Shown one piece after another: positions 33,417-42,687 of a stretch of DNA of 64,000 nucleotides. The stretch covers positions 1,550,001 to 1,614,000 of the forward strand of contig NZ_AP021972.1 of assembly GCF_014168815.1 (NCBI RefSeq). Reading direction: 5' to 3'. The stretch is from Klebsiella sp. WP3-W18-ESBL-02. GTDB taxonomy: Bacteria > Pseudomonadota > Gammaproteobacteria > Enterobacterales > Enterobacteriaceae. The position numbers and the translations under genes were made by a program. The notes under the pieces were generated by a model, which made no database searches, was not told the origin of the DNA, and saw nothing but the letters and a program-made list of their open reading frames with translations. Position 1 is the stretch's first letter. Every line of letters begins with the position of its first letter.

Positions 33417-34313
33417 TTAATGGGCGAGAATATCGCCCAGCGCTTCGTCCAAATCGTACCAGCGAAACGCGAACCCGGCGGCCTCCAGCCGTTTGGGGAG
33501 CGCGCGCTGACCGCCCAGCACCAGCACCGAGGATTCGCCCATCAGCAGGCGTATAACGGTAGCGGGAACGCGAAGAATTGCCGGGCGATTCAGTGCCTGA
33601 CCAAGGGCATGAGAAAATTGCTCGTTGCGCACCGGGTAAGGTGAAACCATGTTGAAAGGTCCGCGTAAATCGTTATCCAGCAGCCAGAGAATACCGTTGA
33701 CCATATCGTCGATATGGATCCACGCCAGATATTGCCTGCCGCTACCTATCGGGCCGCCGAGGCCGAGCTTAAATGGCGGCACCATTTTGCCAAGAATACC
33801 GCCTTTTGGGGCCAGAACAACGCCGGTGCGCAGCAGGCATACGCGGGTACGCTCGCTCTGCGCGCTGCTGGCAATTTGTTCCCAGCGGGCGCACAGCTTG
33901 TGGGTGAATTCGTTGTGCGGCGGCTCTTCTTCGGTGACCACCACTTCGCCAAGATCGCCGTAGTAGCCGGTTGCTGAACCGGAAATCAGCACCGAGGGTG
34001 GCGTCTGGCTCGCCTGAATGAGATCGCTGATGCGCTGGGTGATGGCCCAACGGCTATCGCATAATTTCTGCTTTTGTGCCGCGGTCCAGCGTTTGTCGGC
34101 AATGGGCTCACCGGCGAGGTTAATCACCGCGTCAATGCCGTCGAGGCTGGACGGCTTCTCAAGCCCTGGCCAGATCTCAACGCGGGCATCAAGCATTTGC
34201 CGGGCTTTATCCGCAGAGCGGGTCACCACGCAAACCGCGTGGCCGAGCGCCAGTAAACGCGGAATTAAATGGCGGCCGATCAGCCCGGTGCCGCCGGTTA
34301 GCAGAATTTTCAT
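33417..34313 (-). CDS. yfcH: YfcH, TIGR01777-type NAD-dependent epimerase/dehydratase family protein
   Basis: A 298-residue extended-SDR protein. The N-terminal nucleotide motif is MKILLTGGTGLIGRHLIPRL, followed by AVINLAGEPIADKRW and GSATGYYG, where the Tyr sits near the YxxxK position. The substrate is unknown. E. coli YfcH has 297 residues and the same position next to folX. ATG at 34313 is used because it starts exactly at the NAD motif; four more in-frame residues upstream are unlikely. It follows folX by 21 bp in a likely operon. Confidence 0.93.
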   Translation of the reverse strand: MKILLTGGTGLIGRHLIPRLLALGHAVCVVTRSADKARQMLDARVEIWPGLEKPSSLDGIDAVINLAGEPIADKRWTAAQKQKLCDSRWAITQRISDLIQASQTPPSVLISGSATGYYGDLGEVVVTEEEPPHNEFTHKLCARWEQIASSAQSERTRVCLLRTGVVLAPKGGILGKMVPPFKLGLGGPIGSGRQYLAWIHIDDMVNGILWLLDNDLRGPFNMVSPYPVRNEQFSHALGQALNRPAILRVPATVIRLLMGESSVLVLGGQRALPKRLEAAGFAFRWYDLDEALGDILAH

Positions 34314-34334
34314 GCCACCTCCCACAGGGAGCGC

Positions 34335-34697
34335 TTAGCGTTGCCAGCTCAGGGTGATGGATACTGAATCGGCATAGCGCAGCGCGTGAAGTTTATCGAT
34401 CTCCACTTCAGCATAAGTGACCCAGTGATGTTCGCGTGCGATATCGAGCACATCCTGCGTTAATTTTTCCAGTAAAGAGAAACGGTTATTTTCAACGTGG
34501 CGAATGATGTTTTTGGTAATGGTGCGGTAGTTCAGCGCATCGTTGATATCTTCGCTGCTGCGCGACTTGTCCGCCGGGTAGCGAATTTCCACGTTGATAA
34601 CGATGTCCTGGCGGTTGGCGATCTCTTCTTCCTTAATGCCGATGAAGGTACGCAGGCGCAGGTTTTTGATGCGAATGACAGCGTCGGATTGAGACAT
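34335..34697 (-). CDS. folX: FolX, dihydroneopterin triphosphate 2'-epimerase
   Basis: A 120-residue T-fold enzyme, the same length as E. coli FolX. It epimerises 7,8-dihydroneopterin triphosphate to dihydromonapterin triphosphate, upstream of tetrahydromonapterin, the cofactor of phenylalanine hydroxylase in some species. IRIKNLRLRTFIGIKEEEI, NDALNYRTITKNIIRHVENN and EVEIDKLHALRYADSVSI are the conserved blocks, including the Glu/Lys pair of the DHNA family. Ribosome site AAGGAGAAC. First gene of folX-yfcH. Confidence 0.95.
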   Translation of the reverse strand: MSQSDAVIRIKNLRLRTFIGIKEEEIANRQDIVINVEIRYPADKSRSSEDINDALNYRTITKNIIRHVENNRFSLLEKLTQDVLDIAREHHWVTYAEVEIDKLHALRYADSVSITLSWQR

Positions 34698-34751
34698 TGC
34701 AGGTGTTCTCCTTAATTTTTGTTTTCCAGTGCATCATACACTAAAGCATCT

Positions 34752-35660
34752 TTATCGCGGCAGGGTCTGGCGCGCGTTCAGTTCGTGCGCCAGTTCAACA
34801 AACGCGCGTAGCGCCGGTAGCACATGTCGGTGCCCCGGATAATAAAGGCGCAGGCCGCCAAAGGTTGGGCACCACTCATCCAAAACGCTGATAAGTTTGC
34901 CGCTGCGGAGTTCGTCCTGAATAAACCATTCTGAAATAAACGCCAGCCCCAGTCCAGCCAGCGCGGCACGGTGAATGGCCTGCATTTCGCTGACGATAAT
35001 TCGCGCTGGAATATTGACGGTAAATTTCTGCTGATGGCGCTCCAGTTCCCAGTGGTAAACGCCGCCGTGGGACATGCGCATACCGATGCTCTGATGCTGC
35101 TGGAGATCGTCTGGCGAGACGGGCGTACCGTGGCGTTTGAAGTAGTCCGGTGAGCCGACAATCAGCATGCGCGCATCCGGCGTCAGTGCGACGGCAATCA
35201 TATCCTGCGGGACGGACTCGGCAAGGCGGATACCCGCGTCAAATCCCTCTGACACGATGTCGATAAGCCGTGACTCGGTGGTGATATCCAGGCGCATCTG
35301 CGGGTAGCGTTGCAGATAAGTATCAAACAGTTGGAACAGCAGTGAAACGCATTCGCGCGGCGCGTTGATGCGCAGCGTCCCCGTCGGGTTTCCCGGTTCG
35401 GCGGCAATCTCCTCGGCGGCGCGTTGTATTTCCGCCAGGGCCGGAGCGATGCGCGCCACGTAGCGCTGGCCCTGTTCCGTGAGCGCCACGCTGCGGGTGG
35501 TGCGGTTAAAAAGCCGGACGTTAAGCCGCGATTCCAGCCCGGCAACGGCATTGCTGACGGCGGTCGCCGACATCCCTAACTCGCGCGCCGCGGCGCGAAA
35601 GCTCTGCTGGCGGGTGACGGCAAGGACGATTTCAAGTTCGGTAAGGCCGCTGCGGTGCAT
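34752..35660 (-). CDS. LysR family regulator, divergent to an aldehyde dehydrogenase gene
   Basis: A 302-residue LysR-type regulator: N-terminal HTH SFRAAARELGMSATAVSNAV (residues about 20-39) and the linker helix VRLFNRTTRSVALTEQGQ. The CrgA/DmlR-type effector domain has GTLRINAPRECVSLL. These regulators usually control a divergent neighbour, here the interrupted aldehyde dehydrogenase 103 bp away. The inducer is unknown. No T-N11-A dyad was identified with certainty in the gap. Intact, although its likely target gene is broken. Confidence 0.88.
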   Translation of the reverse strand: MHRSGLTELEIVLAVTRQQSFRAAARELGMSATAVSNAVAGLESRLNVRLFNRTTRSVALTEQGQRYVARIAPALAEIQRAAEEIAAEPGNPTGTLRINAPRECVSLLFQLFDTYLQRYPQMRLDITTESRLIDIVSEGFDAGIRLAESVPQDMIAVALTPDARMLIVGSPDYFKRHGTPVSPDDLQQHQSIGMRMSHGGVYHWELERHQQKFTVNIPARIIVSEMQAIHRAALAGLGLAFISEWFIQDELRSGKLISVLDEWCPTFGGLRLYYPGHRHVLPALRAFVELAHELNARQTLPR

Positions 35661-35763
35661 GATTGTTCCGATTTTCGTGACAGGTCGTCCATATTATACC
35701 CTCTTATCGTTACGATGCGCGGCTCCTATACTCCACGGCATCCCACGATGAGAGGACCGAATC

Positions 35764-37182
35764 ATGCTGCACATCAACCAGATTTACATCAACGGCGAGT
35801 TTGTTACCCCACACGGTAGTGAGCTTTTTGAGCTGTTTAACCCTGCAACCGAAACCGTGATTGGCGAGGTGCGACTGGCGGATGAAGAGGACACCCTGCG
35901 CGCTATTGCCGCTGCGAAAGCCGCGTTCCCGGCCTGGTCGCAGACGACCCGTGAAGAGCGTATTGTGGTGCTGGAGAGAATGTACCTGGCCGTATAGGCG
36001 CGAGAAGCCGATCTGCTGGAAGCGCTGGTCACCGAGTACGGTGCGCCATCGGTACGTGCACACTGGATGGCGTCCTGGCCGGCTCAGACGATTCGCTGCG
36101 CCATCGATGCGCTTAAGCAATTTAGCTTCGAAGAACAGGTTGGCCGCGCCAAAGTAGTGATGACGCCGGTCGGTGTCGCCGGGCTGATTACGCCGTGGAA
36201 CAGCGATGCCGGTTTTATCTGCAATAAGCTGGCGACCGCGATGGCTTCCGGCTGTACCGCGGTTATCAAACCGAGCGAAATGAGCGCCTGGCAGACGCAG
36301 ATTGTGACTGAGGCTCTGCACGCCGCGCATATTCCAGCTGGCGTGTTTAACATTGTCACCGGGCGGGGAGACGTGGTGGGGGAAACGATCAATCACCATC
36401 CGGACATCGCCAAAATCTCCTTTACCGGCTCGACGGCGGTGGGCAAACACATTGTGGAAAGCGGTGCCCGCACGCTTAAGCGCGTCACGCTGGAACTGGG
36501 CGGCAAATCGCCGACCGTGATCCTCGATGATGTGGATGTGAAGGTGGCGGTACATCTGGCGCTGGAAGCTGGGTTTATGAATAGCGGGCAGGCGTGCATC
36601 GCCGGGACGCGTATTTTGGTTCCCGCCTCCCGTCAGGCTGAGTTTGAGCAGGCATTTATCGAGGCGATGACCGGGTTCACCACCGGCGACCCGCGTGATA
36701 GTAAGACCGTGATTGGCCCGATGGTCAGCCAGAAACAGTGGCTGCGGGTGCAGGGCTATATTCAGTTAGGTCAGCAGGAGGGCGCGCGGATTCTGGTTGG
36801 TGGCGAAGGGCGCGTCGCGGGACAGCAAAAAGGCTGGTACGTGAAGCCGACCATTTTCACCGATGTGAACAACCAGATGCGTATTGCCCGCGAAGAGATC
36901 TTTGGGCCGGTGCTGGTACTGATCCCTTATCGCGACGAGGCACAAGCGCTGACGATTGCCAACGATACCGAGTATGGCCTGAACGCGATGGTATTAAGCG
37001 GCTCACGGGAACGAGGCGAGGCGCTGGCGCTGCGGATTGAATCCGGCCGCGTGATGGTCAATACCCTTGAGCATGAACCGCTGGCGCCGTTTGGCGGCAT
37101 GAAGCAGTCAGGGCTGGGCCGCGAGATGGGAAAATGGGGCATGCAGGCCTATCTTGAGCCGAAAACGCTGGTGGTCGGCTGA
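35764..37182 (+). pseudogene. NAD(P)-dependent aldehyde dehydrogenase interrupted by an amber codon
   Basis: A full-length aldehyde dehydrogenase frame of 473 codons, MLHINQIYINGEFVTP to EPKTLVVG, is broken only by TAG at 35995-35997 (codon 78, in MYLAV*AREADLLEA). The frame is unchanged on both sides. Catalytic Glu244 (TLELGGKSP) and Cys278 (NSGQACIAGTR) and the NAD loop FTGSTAVGKH are intact. It needs either readthrough, a suppressor tRNA or reversion to be active; from 36067 a 371-residue C-terminal part could be made, but it would lack part of the NAD domain. CAG to TAG is one plausible change. The ribosome site GAGAGGACC and the LysR gene upstream suggest a formerly regulated gene. Confidence 0.88.
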
Positions 37183-37307
37183 TTGCAAAATCCTCATGTT
37201 GCGGACAAGTGACATCACCTGCCAGACAGGCTATGTTGACAGCTATGTTGGATGGACGCGTTCTGCGTCCATCGTTCGTGCATCTCCTGCCCGTGATTGA
37301 GGACGCT

Positions 37308-37952
37308 ATGAGCCAGCCTGTGATAACGCTTTGGTCTGATTCCGATTTTTTCTCACCCTACGTGATGTCCGTCTACGTTGCCCTGCAGGAGAAGGGGCTG
37401 GCGTTTACGCTAAAGACCGTTAACCTTGACCTCGGCGAGCACCTCCAGCCGGGCTGGCGCGGCTATTCGGCGACCCGCCGCGTGCCGCTGCTTGAGCTTG
37501 AAGGGTTTGAGCTCAGCGAATCCTCCGCCATTACCGAATTCCTTGATGAACGCTTCGCGCCGCCGCAGTGGGAGCGTTTGTACCCTCACGATCTGCAAAA
37601 ACGCGCCCGTGCACGACAGATCCAGGCGTGGTTACGCAGCGACCTGATGCCGATACGCGAAGAACGTCCGACGTCGGTTATCTTTGCCGGTGAGAAAAAA
37701 GCGCCGCTGACGGACGCAGGACGCAAAAGCGCAGCTAAACTGTTTGACACCGCCAGTGCGCTGCTTGCCCACGGGCGTCCTAATCTGTTTGGCGAGTGGT
37801 GTCTGGCCGATACTGACCTGGCGCTGATGCTCAACCGTCTGGTGTTCAACGGCGACGATGTGCCGGAGGCGCTGGCGGATTACGCTGCCTTCCAGTGGCA
37901 GAGGGCGTCGGTACAGCGCTATGTTGCGCTCTCGGCCAAACGCGCAGGCTGA
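37308..37952 (+). CDS. yfcF: YfcF, glutathione S-transferase family protein
   Basis: A 214-residue two-domain protein, the same length as E. coli YfcF: thioredoxin-like domain with LWSDSDFFSPYVMSVYVALQ and RRVPLLELEGFELSESSAI, then a helical domain with PNLFGEWCLADTDLALMLNR. YfcF has glutathione-dependent peroxidase activity toward organic hydroperoxides in E. coli. The ATG at 37308 with the site TGAGGA is used; an in-frame extension to 37209 is not homologous. Unlike E. coli, no yfcG paralogue lies nearby. Confidence 0.93.
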   Translation: MSQPVITLWSDSDFFSPYVMSVYVALQEKGLAFTLKTVNLDLGEHLQPGWRGYSATRRVPLLELEGFELSESSAITEFLDERFAPPQWERLYPHDLQKRARARQIQAWLRSDLMPIREERPTSVIFAGEKKAPLTDAGRKSAAKLFDTASALLAHGRPNLFGEWCLADTDLALMLNRLVFNGDDVPEALADYAAFQWQRASVQRYVALSAKRAG

Positions 37953-38008
37953 AAAAAACGAGAGAATCCATTATGATAACAGGGTTATCATCGTGGGAGA
38001 TTTGATTA

Positions 38009-38560
38009 ATGAAGCTGATGTTTGCATCGGATATTCACGGCTCGCTACCGGCCGCTGAGAAAGTGCTGGCCCGTTTTCACGAGAGCGGTGCACGCTGGTT
38101 GGTTATTTTGGGCGATGTACTCAATCACGGGCCGCGCAACGCCTTACCCGATGGCTATGCGCCCGCGCAGGTTGCCGAGCGTCTCAATAGCGTTGCGGAG
38201 CGGATTATTGCCGTGCGCGGTAACTGCGATAGCGAAGTTGATCAGATGCTGCTGCAGTTTCCCCTTAGCGCGCCGTGGCAGCAGGTCCTTACCGAACATC
38301 AGCGTCTGTTTTTGACCCACGGGCATCTTTATCACCCCGGTAACCTGCCGCCGCTGGCAGCCGGTGATGTGTTTGTTTTTGGACATACGCATCTGCCGGT
38401 GGCAGAAAAGCATGAACAGATATTCTTATTTAACCCCGGTTCGGTTAGCATTCCCAAGGGCGGTTTCGCTGCCAGCTATGGGCTGCTTGATGGTCATAAA
38501 TTGCACGTTTTGACACTCAATGATCAACAGGTTATTGCAGAGGTTGCTATTAACCCGTAA
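38009..38560 (+). CDS. yfcE: YfcE, metallophosphoesterase
   Basis: A 183-residue calcineurin-like phosphodiesterase with the metal-binding pattern MKLMFASDIHGS (Asp8, His10), LGDVLNHGPRN, VRGNCDSEVD, LTHGHLY and FGHTHLP. E. coli YfcE (184 residues) uses Mn2+ and hydrolyses artificial phosphodiesters; the physiological substrate is unknown. It lies 56 bp after yfcF and 57 bp before yfcD. Confidence 0.95.
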   Translation: MKLMFASDIHGSLPAAEKVLARFHESGARWLVILGDVLNHGPRNALPDGYAPAQVAERLNSVAERIIAVRGNCDSEVDQMLLQFPLSAPWQQVLTEHQRLFLTHGHLYHPGNLPPLAAGDVFVFGHTHLPVAEKHEQIFLFNPGSVSIPKGGFAASYGLLDGHKLHVLTLNDQQVIAEVAINP

Positions 38561-38617
38561 GTTACCCATCAATCATAAAACGCGCCATAAAGAGCGCTTT
38601 CAAGGTAAGGTTTTCGG

Positions 38618-39169
38618 ATGGTCGAGCAGAATCATTTGGCAAGCACGGAATGGGTCGATATTGTCAACGAGGACAATGAGGTCATCGCGCAGGCGAGCCG
38701 TGAACAGATGCGCGCGCAGTGCCTGCGTCACCGGGCAACCTATATCGTCGTGCATGATGGTATGGGCAAAATTCTGGTGCAACGCCGCACCGAAACAAAA
38801 GACTACCAGCCGGGTATGCTGGACGCCACCGCTGGGGGTGTTGTTCAGGCTGATGAAACGCTGCTGGACTCAGCCCGCCGCGAGGCAGAAGAAGAATTAG
38901 GCATTGCTGGCGTACCGTTCGCCGATCACGGGCAGTTCTACTTTGAAGATAAAAACTGTCGCGTCTGGGGAAGCCTGTTTAGCTGCGTCTCCCACGGGCC
39001 GTTTGCCCTGCAGGAAGAAGAAGTCAGCGGCGTACGCTGGATGACGCCGGAAGAGATCACCGCGCGTTGCGATGAGTTTACCGATGACTCGCTGAAGGCG
39101 CTGGCGCTGTGGATGACCCGCAACGCAAACAACGAAACCCATGCAGAGGAAGACGCAGACGACGAATAA
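38618..39169 (+). CDS. yfcD: YfcD, NUDIX hydrolase
   Basis: A 183-residue NUDIX protein. The Nudix box GVVQADETLLDSARREAEEE, followed by LGI, fits Gx5Ex7REUxEExGU. It resembles the isopentenyl-diphosphate isomerase-like branch (YfcD/YfaO type) that removes nucleoside diphosphate-linked or oxidised substrates; the true substrate is not known. It has an acidic tail (EEDADDE). Ribosome site AAGGTAAGG. It is followed by a strong terminator and the convergent pta. In E. coli yfcC lies between yfcD and pta; here it does not. Confidence 0.93.
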   Translation: MVEQNHLASTEWVDIVNEDNEVIAQASREQMRAQCLRHRATYIVVHDGMGKILVQRRTETKDYQPGMLDATAGGVVQADETLLDSARREAEEELGIAGVPFADHGQFYFEDKNCRVWGSLFSCVSHGPFALQEEEVSGVRWMTPEEITARCDEFTDDSLKALALWMTRNANNETHAEEDADDE

Positions 39170-39189
39170 TGTCGCTCTGCTACAGATAT

Positions 39190-39228
39190 AAAAAATCCGG
39201 AACGGTTTCCCGCTTCCGGATTTTTTTT
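39190..39228. terminator. Bidirectional terminator between yfcD and pta
   Basis: AAAAATCCGGAA pairs with TTCCGGATTTTT around a short loop, flanked by A and T runs on both sides, so it can stop both yfcD (+) and pta (-) transcripts. Next gene end is 39263. Confidence 0.9.
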
Positions 39229-39262
39229 GCCCTAAACCGCCCGCGAACGGGCGGCAGAAGGA

Positions 39263-41407
39263 TTAGCCCTGCTGTGAAGACTGAATCGCGGTCAGAGCGA
39301 TGGTGTAGACGATATCGTCTACCAGCGCGCCACGGGACAGGTCGTTCACCGGCTTGCGCATACCCTGCAGCATCGGCCCGATGGAGATCAGGTCGGCAGA
39401 ACGCTGTACCGCTTTGTAGGTGGTGTTACCGGTGTTCAGATCCGGGAAGATGAACACGGTAGCGCGACCGGCAACCGGAGAGTTCGGCGCTTTGGATTTC
39501 GCAACGTCAGCCATAACGGCAGCATCGTACTGCAGCGGGCCGTCGATCATCAGGTCAGGACGTTTTTCCTGTGCCAGACGAGTCGCTTCACGTACTTTCT
39601 CTACGTCGCTACCTGCACCAGAGGTACCGGTGGAGTAGGACAGCATCGCCACGCGCGGTTCGATACCGAAAGCAATCGCGGATTCAGCGGACTGAATAGC
39701 GATTTCTGCCAGCTGCTCTGCAGTTGGATCCGGGTTGATCGCGCAGTCACCGTAAACGTAAACCTGTTCCGGCAGCAGCATGAAGAACACGGAGGACACC
39801 AGAGAGCTGCCCGGCGCGGTTTTGATCAGCTGCAGCGGCGGACGAATGGTGTTCGCCGTAGTGTGAACGGCACCGGAAACCAGACCGTCAACGTCGTCCT
39901 GTTCCAGCATCAGGGTACCGAGAACCACGTTGTCTTCCAGCTGTTCGCGGGCAACGGTTTCGGTCATGCCTTTGTTCTTACGCAGTTCGACCAGGCGAGC
40001 CACGTAGCTTTCGCGAACCACTTCCGGGTCAACGATTTCAACGCCAGCGCCCAGTTCAACGCCCTGAGACGCCGCAACGCGGTTGATTTCATCCGGGTTA
40101 CCCAGCAGTACGCAGGTGGCGATACCACGTTCGGCACAGATGGCAGCGGCTTTAACGGTACGCGGTTCGTCGCCTTCCGGCAGAACAACGCGTTTGCCTG
40201 CTTTACGCGCCAGCTCGGTCAGCTGGTAGCGGAATGCCGGCGGAGACAGACGACGGCTGTGTTCAGAGGTCGCGGTCAGGGAATCAATCCATTCTGGGTT
40301 GATAAAGTTAGCCACGTATTCCTGAACTTTCTCGATGCGCTCGCGGTCATCAACCGGCACTTCCAGGTTGAAGCTCTGCAGGCTCAGAGAGGTCTGCCAG
40401 GTGTTGGTGTTCACCATGAATACCGGCAGGCCGGTAGCGAATGCACGTTCGCACAGCTTGCTGATGCGCGGATCCATGTCGTAGCCGCCGGTCAGCAGCA
40501 GGGCACCGATTTCTACGCCGTTCATGGCGGCCAGGCAGGCGGCAACCAGCACGTCCGGACGGTCTGCGGAGGTCACCAGCAGGGAACCTGCACGGAAGTG
40601 TTCCAGCATGTGCGGAATGCTACGTGCACAGAAGGTGACGGATTTCACGCGGCGGGTGTTGATGTCGCCTTCGTTAATCACGGTCGCGTTCAGGTGGCGT
40701 GCCATGTCGATAGCGCGGGTGGCGATCAGATCGAAGCTCCACGGTACCGCGCCCAGGATTGGCATTGCGCTGGTGCTTTTCAGCTGTTCAGCGTCGATTT
40801 TAACGACCTGCGCTTTGGAAGAGTCGTCAAAAATTTCAGACAGATCCGGACGAGTACGGCCCTGTTCATCAACCGGTGCGTTCAGTTTGTTAACGATGAC
40901 GCCGGTGATGTTGGTGTTTTTCGCGCCGCCGAAGCTGTTGCGAGTCAGTTCAATGCGCTCGTTCAGTTGCTCTGGGGTGTCGGTACCCTGAGACATCACG
41001 AAGACGATTTCTGCGTTCAGCGTTTTGGCGATTTCGTAGTTCAGAGACTGCGCGAACTGGTGCTTACGGGTCGGGACCAGGCCTTCAACCAGAACCACTT
41101 CTGCATCTTTGGTGTTCGCGTGGTAGTTAGCGATGATCTCTTCCATCAGCACATCTTTCTGATTGCTGGAGAGCAGGGCTTCTACGTGGCTCATCTTCAG
41201 CGGTTCAGCTGCCGTGGTGGTAGATGAGTTAGCGCGAACGATAGTGGTCGTCTGGTCAGGTGCATCGCCACCGGTGCGCGGCTGAGCGATTGGCTTAAAG
41301 ACGCTCAGACGAACGCCTTTGCGTTCCATAGCACGGATAACGCCAAGGCTGACGCTGGTCAGGCCGACGCTGGTTCCGGTAGGGATCAGCATAATAATAC
41401 GGGACAC
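39263..41407 (-). CDS. pta: Pta, phosphate acetyltransferase
   Basis: Converts acetyl-CoA and Pi to acetyl phosphate and CoA in the cytosol, the first half of the acetate overflow pathway. It has 714 residues, the long enterobacterial form. The N-terminal P-loop-like/DRTGG regulatory part starts MSRIIMLIPTGTSVGLTSVS. The C-terminal catalytic PTA_PTB domain contains LPEGDEPRTVKAA, SYSTGTSGAGSDV and FPDLNTGNTTYKAVQ. The start is GTG at 41407. It lies downstream of ackA with a 77-bp gap that contains a hairpin. Confidence 0.98.
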   Translation of the reverse strand: MSRIIMLIPTGTSVGLTSVSLGVIRAMERKGVRLSVFKPIAQPRTGGDAPDQTTTIVRANSSTTTAAEPLKMSHVEALLSSNQKDVLMEEIIANYHANTKDAEVVLVEGLVPTRKHQFAQSLNYEIAKTLNAEIVFVMSQGTDTPEQLNERIELTRNSFGGAKNTNITGVIVNKLNAPVDEQGRTRPDLSEIFDDSSKAQVVKIDAEQLKSTSAMPILGAVPWSFDLIATRAIDMARHLNATVINEGDINTRRVKSVTFCARSIPHMLEHFRAGSLLVTSADRPDVLVAACLAAMNGVEIGALLLTGGYDMDPRISKLCERAFATGLPVFMVNTNTWQTSLSLQSFNLEVPVDDRERIEKVQEYVANFINPEWIDSLTATSEHSRRLSPPAFRYQLTELARKAGKRVVLPEGDEPRTVKAAAICAERGIATCVLLGNPDEINRVAASQGVELGAGVEIVDPEVVRESYVARLVELRKNKGMTETVAREQLEDNVVLGTLMLEQDDVDGLVSGAVHTTANTIRPPLQLIKTAPGSSLVSSVFFMLLPEQVYVYGDCAINPDPTAEQLAEIAIQSAESAIAFGIEPRVAMLSYSTGTSGAGSDVEKVREATRLAQEKRPDLMIDGPLQYDAAVMADVAKSKAPNSPVAGRATVFIFPDLNTGNTTYKAVQRSADLISIGPMLQGMRKPVNDLSRGALVDDIVYTIALTAIQSSQQG

Positions 41408-41456
41408 GGTTTATCCTCTTTCGTTTACCGCCGGTTTTGGGCGGGATACAAAACAG

Positions 41457-41479
41457 CACCGCCAGCTAGGCTGGCGGTG
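41457..41479. repeat. Stem-loop in the ackA-pta gap
   Basis: CACCGCCAGC and GCTGGCGGTG form a perfect 10-bp stem with a 3-base loop, just beyond the ackA stop on the minus strand. The following transcript bases read CTGTTTTG, a weak U tract. It may reduce pta relative to ackA or stabilise the ackA 3' end. Confidence 0.75.
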
Positions 41480-41484
41480 TGATA

Positions 41485-42687
41485 TCAGGCAGTCAGACGG
41501 TTGGCGTCTTGTGCAATGACCAGCTCTTCGTTGGTCGGGATAACGATGGCAGGACGGGTGCCTTCTTTGTTGATGAAGCCAGACTTGCCGAAACGGGCAG
41601 CCAGGTTACGTTCGTGATCAACTTCGAAGCCCAGAACGCCCAGTTTACCCAGGGACAGTTCGCGCACCATTGCAGCGTTTTCACCGATGCCGCCGGTGAA
41701 GATAACGGCGTCCAGACGACCTTCCATCAGCGCAGTGTAAGAGCCGATGTATTTCGCCAGACGGTGGCAGTAAACGTCCATTGCACGTTTAGCGTCCGCT
41801 TTTTCTTTGTAGTTATCTTCTACATAACGGCAGTCGCTGGTGACTTCGGTCAGACCCAGCAGACCGGACTCTTTGGTCAGCATCTTGTTGATCTGGTCGA
41901 TGCTCATACCCAGAGTGTCATGCAGGTGGAAAATGATTGCCGGGTCGATGTCGCCAGAGCGGGTACCCATCACCAGACCTTCCAGCGGGGTCAGACCCAT
42001 GGAGGTATCAACGCATTTACCGTTACGGATAGCGGAAACAGAACCGCCGTTGCCCAGGTGACAAGTGATGATGTTCACTTCTTCAACCGGCTTGTTCAGT
42101 ACTTTAGCGGCTTCCTGAGTCACATAGAAGTGGCTGGTGCCGTGCGCGCCATAGCGACGGATGCCGTGCTCTTTGTACAGGCTGTACGGCAGAGCATAAA
42201 GGTAAGATTCTTCCGGCATGGTCTGATGGAACGCGGTGTCGAACACGGCAACGTTCTTGTCTTTCAGGTTAGGGAAGGATTTCAGCGCTTCAGCGATACC
42301 GATCAGGTGAGCCGGGTTGTGCAGCGGTGCGAAGGACGCAGAGTCTTTGATACCCTGGATAACGGATTCGTCGATCACAACGGAGCTGGTGTACTTCTCG
42401 CCGCCGTGTACGATACGGTGGCCGATCGCGGTCAGCTGAGCAGACAGTTCTGGTTTTTGTGCCAGAATTGTATTAACGATGAAGTTCAGCGCTTCACTGT
42501 GAGCGGCGCCTGCACCTAAAGCCGCTTCTTGTTTACCGCCGTCCATTTTCCACTTGATACGTGCTTCTGGAAGATGGAAACATTCGGCTAAACCAGAGAG
42601 GTACTCTTCACCGTTGACTGCATCGATGATGGCAAATTTCAGTGAGGAGCTACCGCAGTTCAGAACCAGTACTAACTTACTCGACAT
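41485..42687 (-). CDS. ackA: AckA, acetate kinase
   Basis: Makes acetate and ATP from acetyl phosphate and ADP. It has 400 residues, as in E. coli. ASKHA fold marks: LVLNCGSSSLKFAI at the start, HRIVHGGEKY, FDTAFHQTMP, TCHLGNGGSVSAI and the adenosine motif VIFTGGIGENAAMVRE. First gene of ackA-pta; its promoter faces yfbV across a 335-bp gap. Acetyl phosphate level, and hence protein acetylation and two-component phosphorylation, depends on the pair. Confidence 0.98.
   Translation of the reverse strand: MSSKLVLVLNCGSSSLKFAIIDAVNGEEYLSGLAECFHLPEARIKWKMDGGKQEAALGAGAAHSEALNFIVNTILAQKPELSAQLTAIGHRIVHGGEKYTSSVVIDESVIQGIKDSASFAPLHNPAHLIGIAEALKSFPNLKDKNVAVFDTAFHQTMPEESYLYALPYSLYKEHGIRRYGAHGTSHFYVTQEAAKVLNKPVEEVNIITCHLGNGGSVSAIRNGKCVDTSMGLTPLEGLVMGTRSGDIDPAIIFHLHDTLGMSIDQINKMLTKESGLLGLTEVTSDCRYVEDNYKEKADAKRAMDVYCHRLAKYIGSYTALMEGRLDAVIFTGGIGENAAMVRELSLGKLGVLGFEVDHERNLAARFGKSGFINKEGTRPAIVIPTNEELVIAQDANRLTA

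Noticed and set aside
36067..37182. Independent gene starting at the internal ATG of the aldehyde dehydrogenase
   Set aside because: Same frame as the upstream part, no ribosome site, and it would miss the N-terminal part of the NAD-binding domain; treated as one interrupted gene.
39863..41227. Long plus-strand frame opposite pta
   Set aside because: Shadow frame with Gln/Phe/His-rich low-complexity composition, no homology.
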